Origin: Verrucomicrobiia bacterium
GTDB lineage: Bacteria; Verrucomicrobiota; Verrucomicrobiia; JABWAM01
Assembly (NCBI GenBank): GCA_020849895.1
Contig: JADZFN010000066.1
Location: 50,852 to 114,851, forward strand
Length of the DNA stretch: 64,000 nt
Reading direction: 5' to 3'
Each line of letters begins with the position of its first letter. Position 1 is the stretch's first letter. The notes below the pieces were generated by a model. That model was not told the DNA's origin. It saw only the letters and a program-made list of their open reading frames with translations, and made no database searches. This document shows, piece by piece, positions 63,039 through 64,000 of the stretch. Both the position numbers and the translations under genes were made by a program.

Positions 63039-63063
63039 GTTGCACTCAGAGGACTTCTGAGAG
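63039..63063. repeat. Direct repeat (right copy), internally palindromic
   Basis: GTTGCACTCAGAGGACTTCTGAGAG; the CTCAGA...TCTGAG part is an inverted repeat. It directly abuts the tRNA-Gly fragment. Confidence 0.8.
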
Positions 63064-63091
63064 TGGAGCGGGTGAAGGGAATCGAACCCTC
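63064..63091 (-). other. tRNA-Gly 3' fragment, candidate attachment site
   Basis: Minus strand GAGGG-TTCGATT-CCCTT-CACCCGC-T-CCA: a complete T-arm, 3' acceptor strand, discriminator T and CCA as in bacterial tRNA-Gly. The rest of the tRNA is missing, because the neighbouring sequence is AT-rich and cannot fold into the other arms. Such a fragment beside an integrase is the usual att-site remnant of a tRNA-targeting element. Confidence 0.75.
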
Positions 63092-63178
63092 GTGGCGCTT
63101 TGGACACGAAATTTGATGTGATTAATTTTGTCTTCACTCTATGAATTGTTTTGCTTTTGGTTAAATTTTAAACAAATA

Positions 63179-63194
63179 GTTACATACGGTTACA
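63179..63194. repeat. Tandem GTTACA half-sites before the integrase
   Basis: GTTACA-TACG-GTTACA, spaced one helical turn (10 bp), in the AT-rich stretch 63110-63205 just upstream of the recombinase ATG. Candidate arm-type recombinase or excisionase sites, or an operator. Confidence 0.35.
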
Positions 63195-63205
63195 CTGCAT
63201 TTGAA

Positions 63206-64000
63206 ATGGCCTGCCTTTATACACGAAAAAATTCCCCGTTCTGGTGGCTCAAATATCGCCGGGGCGGCGACATCGTCATGGAATCCACCGGCTTGCGCTG
63301 GAATAATCCCGACGACACCAAGAAGGCGCGCAAGCTGAAAGCTCAGCGCATGCTGGAAGAGGCGGACAACGCGCAGAATTCGCCCCAGGAACGTTTCCCC
63401 GCTTGGGCGCCCGTCTACCTCAACGACCGGTACAAAAGTTCGCCCAAGACGCTCCTGCGTTATCGCAACTGCCTTCGCGCGGTGCTGGTCTTTCTCGGCA
63501 AGCAAAACATCGCCTATCCGCGCCAGCTTCGTTACAACGATATTCTCGACTACGTGAAATGGCGGCAGAAGCCGGATGACCCCAGCGTCTATAAAGCCTG
63601 CCTCAATACTGTGCTGACAGACTTGAAGGTGCTCCGGATTGTGATGCGCGAAGCGGTTCGCCGTAGTTTTGCGACTGAAAACCCCTGCCTGGCGCTGGGA
63701 ATCAAACGGGAAGCGGCTCAAGAAAAGCCGGAAATTTCGGCGCAAGAGATTGCCGCCATCCGTCAGGAGCTTGACCGAATGGAGAACGGCACCCCCACCT
63801 GGCCGGAATGGATGAAAACCAGCTTCGAGATCGCCATCCGCCAAGGCTGCCGCCTGCGCGAGACGTGCCTTCCCTTGCGCGACATTGATCTGAGCCGGGA
63901 AACGATCACCTTCAATGCAAAGGGTGGGAAGCGATTCACCACGGCCCTGCACCCCGAACTGATCCCCATGGTGAAGAAGTGGAAAGCCGAAGGCCGCGCC
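63206..64000 (+). CDS. Tyrosine recombinase/integrase, C-terminus beyond window
   Basis: Not in the ORF track (runs off the edge); read directly as MACLYTRKNSPFWWLKYRRGGDIVMESTGL, open for 265 codons. Residues about 1-35 look like an arm-binding N-terminal module; 70-160 are the core-binding SAM-like domain (YKSSPKTLLRYRNCLRAVLVFLGKQ, YIDY-like DILDYVKWRQ). The catalytic domain begins near 185, with the first Arg in IRQGCRLRETCLPLRDIDL (Arg216) and the following KGGK beta-hairpin lysine region. The remaining H-R-Y residues are beyond the window. It lies next to a tRNA-Gly fragment, so it probably drives integration into tRNA-Gly. Confidence 0.88.
   Translation, partial: MACLYTRKNSPFWWLKYRRGGDIVMESTGLRWNNPDDTKKARKLKAQRMLEEADNAQNSPQERFPAWAPVYLNDRYKSSPKTLLRYRNCLRAVLVFLGKQNIAYPRQLRYNDILDYVKWRQKPDDPSVYKACLNTVLTDLKVLRIVMREAVRRSFATENPCLALGIKREAAQEKPEISAQEIAAIRQELDRMENGTPTWPEWMKTSFEIAIRQGCRLRETCLPLRDIDLSRETITFNAKGGKRFTTALHPELIPMVKKWKAEGRA

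Noticed and set aside
63064-63140. Complete tRNA-Gly
   Set aside because: Only the T-arm and 3' acceptor are present; no anticodon or D-arm can be formed from the adjoining AT-rich sequence.
1-64000. CRISPR array or cas genes
   Set aside because: No regularly spaced direct repeats of 24-40 bp and no Cas-like proteins were seen.

Overview
The window is high-GC bacterial chromosome (I estimate mid-60s %; not computed) from a Gram-negative organism. The outer-membrane evidence is an LptF/G-type permease, an alginate-export-type porin and a second barrel-like protein. A pilB-pilT-pilB block, many secreted glycosidase-like proteins, a GntR/LacI-type sugar regulator, a predicted PPi-dependent phosphofructokinase with PPDK, and a prepilin peptidase with an insert suggest the PVC group (Verrucomicrobiota, Kiritimatiellota or Lentisphaerota). 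That placement is inference; there is no rRNA or single-copy marker set here to prove it.

Layout. 1-5.7 kb: a truncated AsmA-like envelope protein, an orphan dihydroorotate-dehydrogenase-like flavoprotein, a sugar-ABC ATPase and a GT4 glycosyltransferase. 14.2-5.7 kb (minus): tRNA-Arg(CCT), lysC, nadC, ubiX, fabD, then two PilB/GspE-type ATPases around pilT. 14.3-18.3 kb: an outer-membrane protein, an ArnT-like glycosyltransferase, thiH and tRNA-Leu(TAG). 18.6-21.6 kb: accB, accC and a PPi-type phosphofructokinase. 21.8-31.3 kb: a carbohydrate-utilisation region with a heparinase II/III-like protein, a secreted protein, a Gfo/Idh/MocA oxidoreductase, a GntR-LacI regulator, a Tat-exported phosphoesterase and a large glycosidase-like secreted protein. 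31.4-41 kb: ppdK, an LptF/G permease, an HMG-CoA-lyase-like aldolase, a secreted carbohydrate-binding-like protein, pilD, aroE and asd.

48-41 kb (minus) is the most unusual part. It is a three-gene set encoding a glycosidase-GT2 fusion, a GH18-CE4-GT2 fusion and a secreted GH26-like enzyme. It looks like an exopolysaccharide synthesis and processing operon in which hydrolase and synthase activities are physically linked. Divergent from it are a TDT-family transporter and an alginate-export-type porin. 51-61.5 kb carries a rhomboid protease, a DUF3108-type protein, a D-2-hydroxyacid dehydrogenase, an ArsC-like phosphatase, an orphan livMG pair, a PqqD-like protein, a large membrane protein, a COG2231-type DNA glycosylase and a mutarotase-like protein.

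The right end is mobile or recently rearranged. A GH32 fructosidase gene sits between near-identical 25-bp direct repeats. A fragment of a tRNA-Gly 3' end follows, then an AT-rich stretch and a tyrosine recombinase running off the window, which is the usual look of an integrative-element boundary. A dispersed palindromic repeat (GTGTTTGAAAATT arms) occurs at least three times, near 27.3, 60.1 and 61.5 kb.
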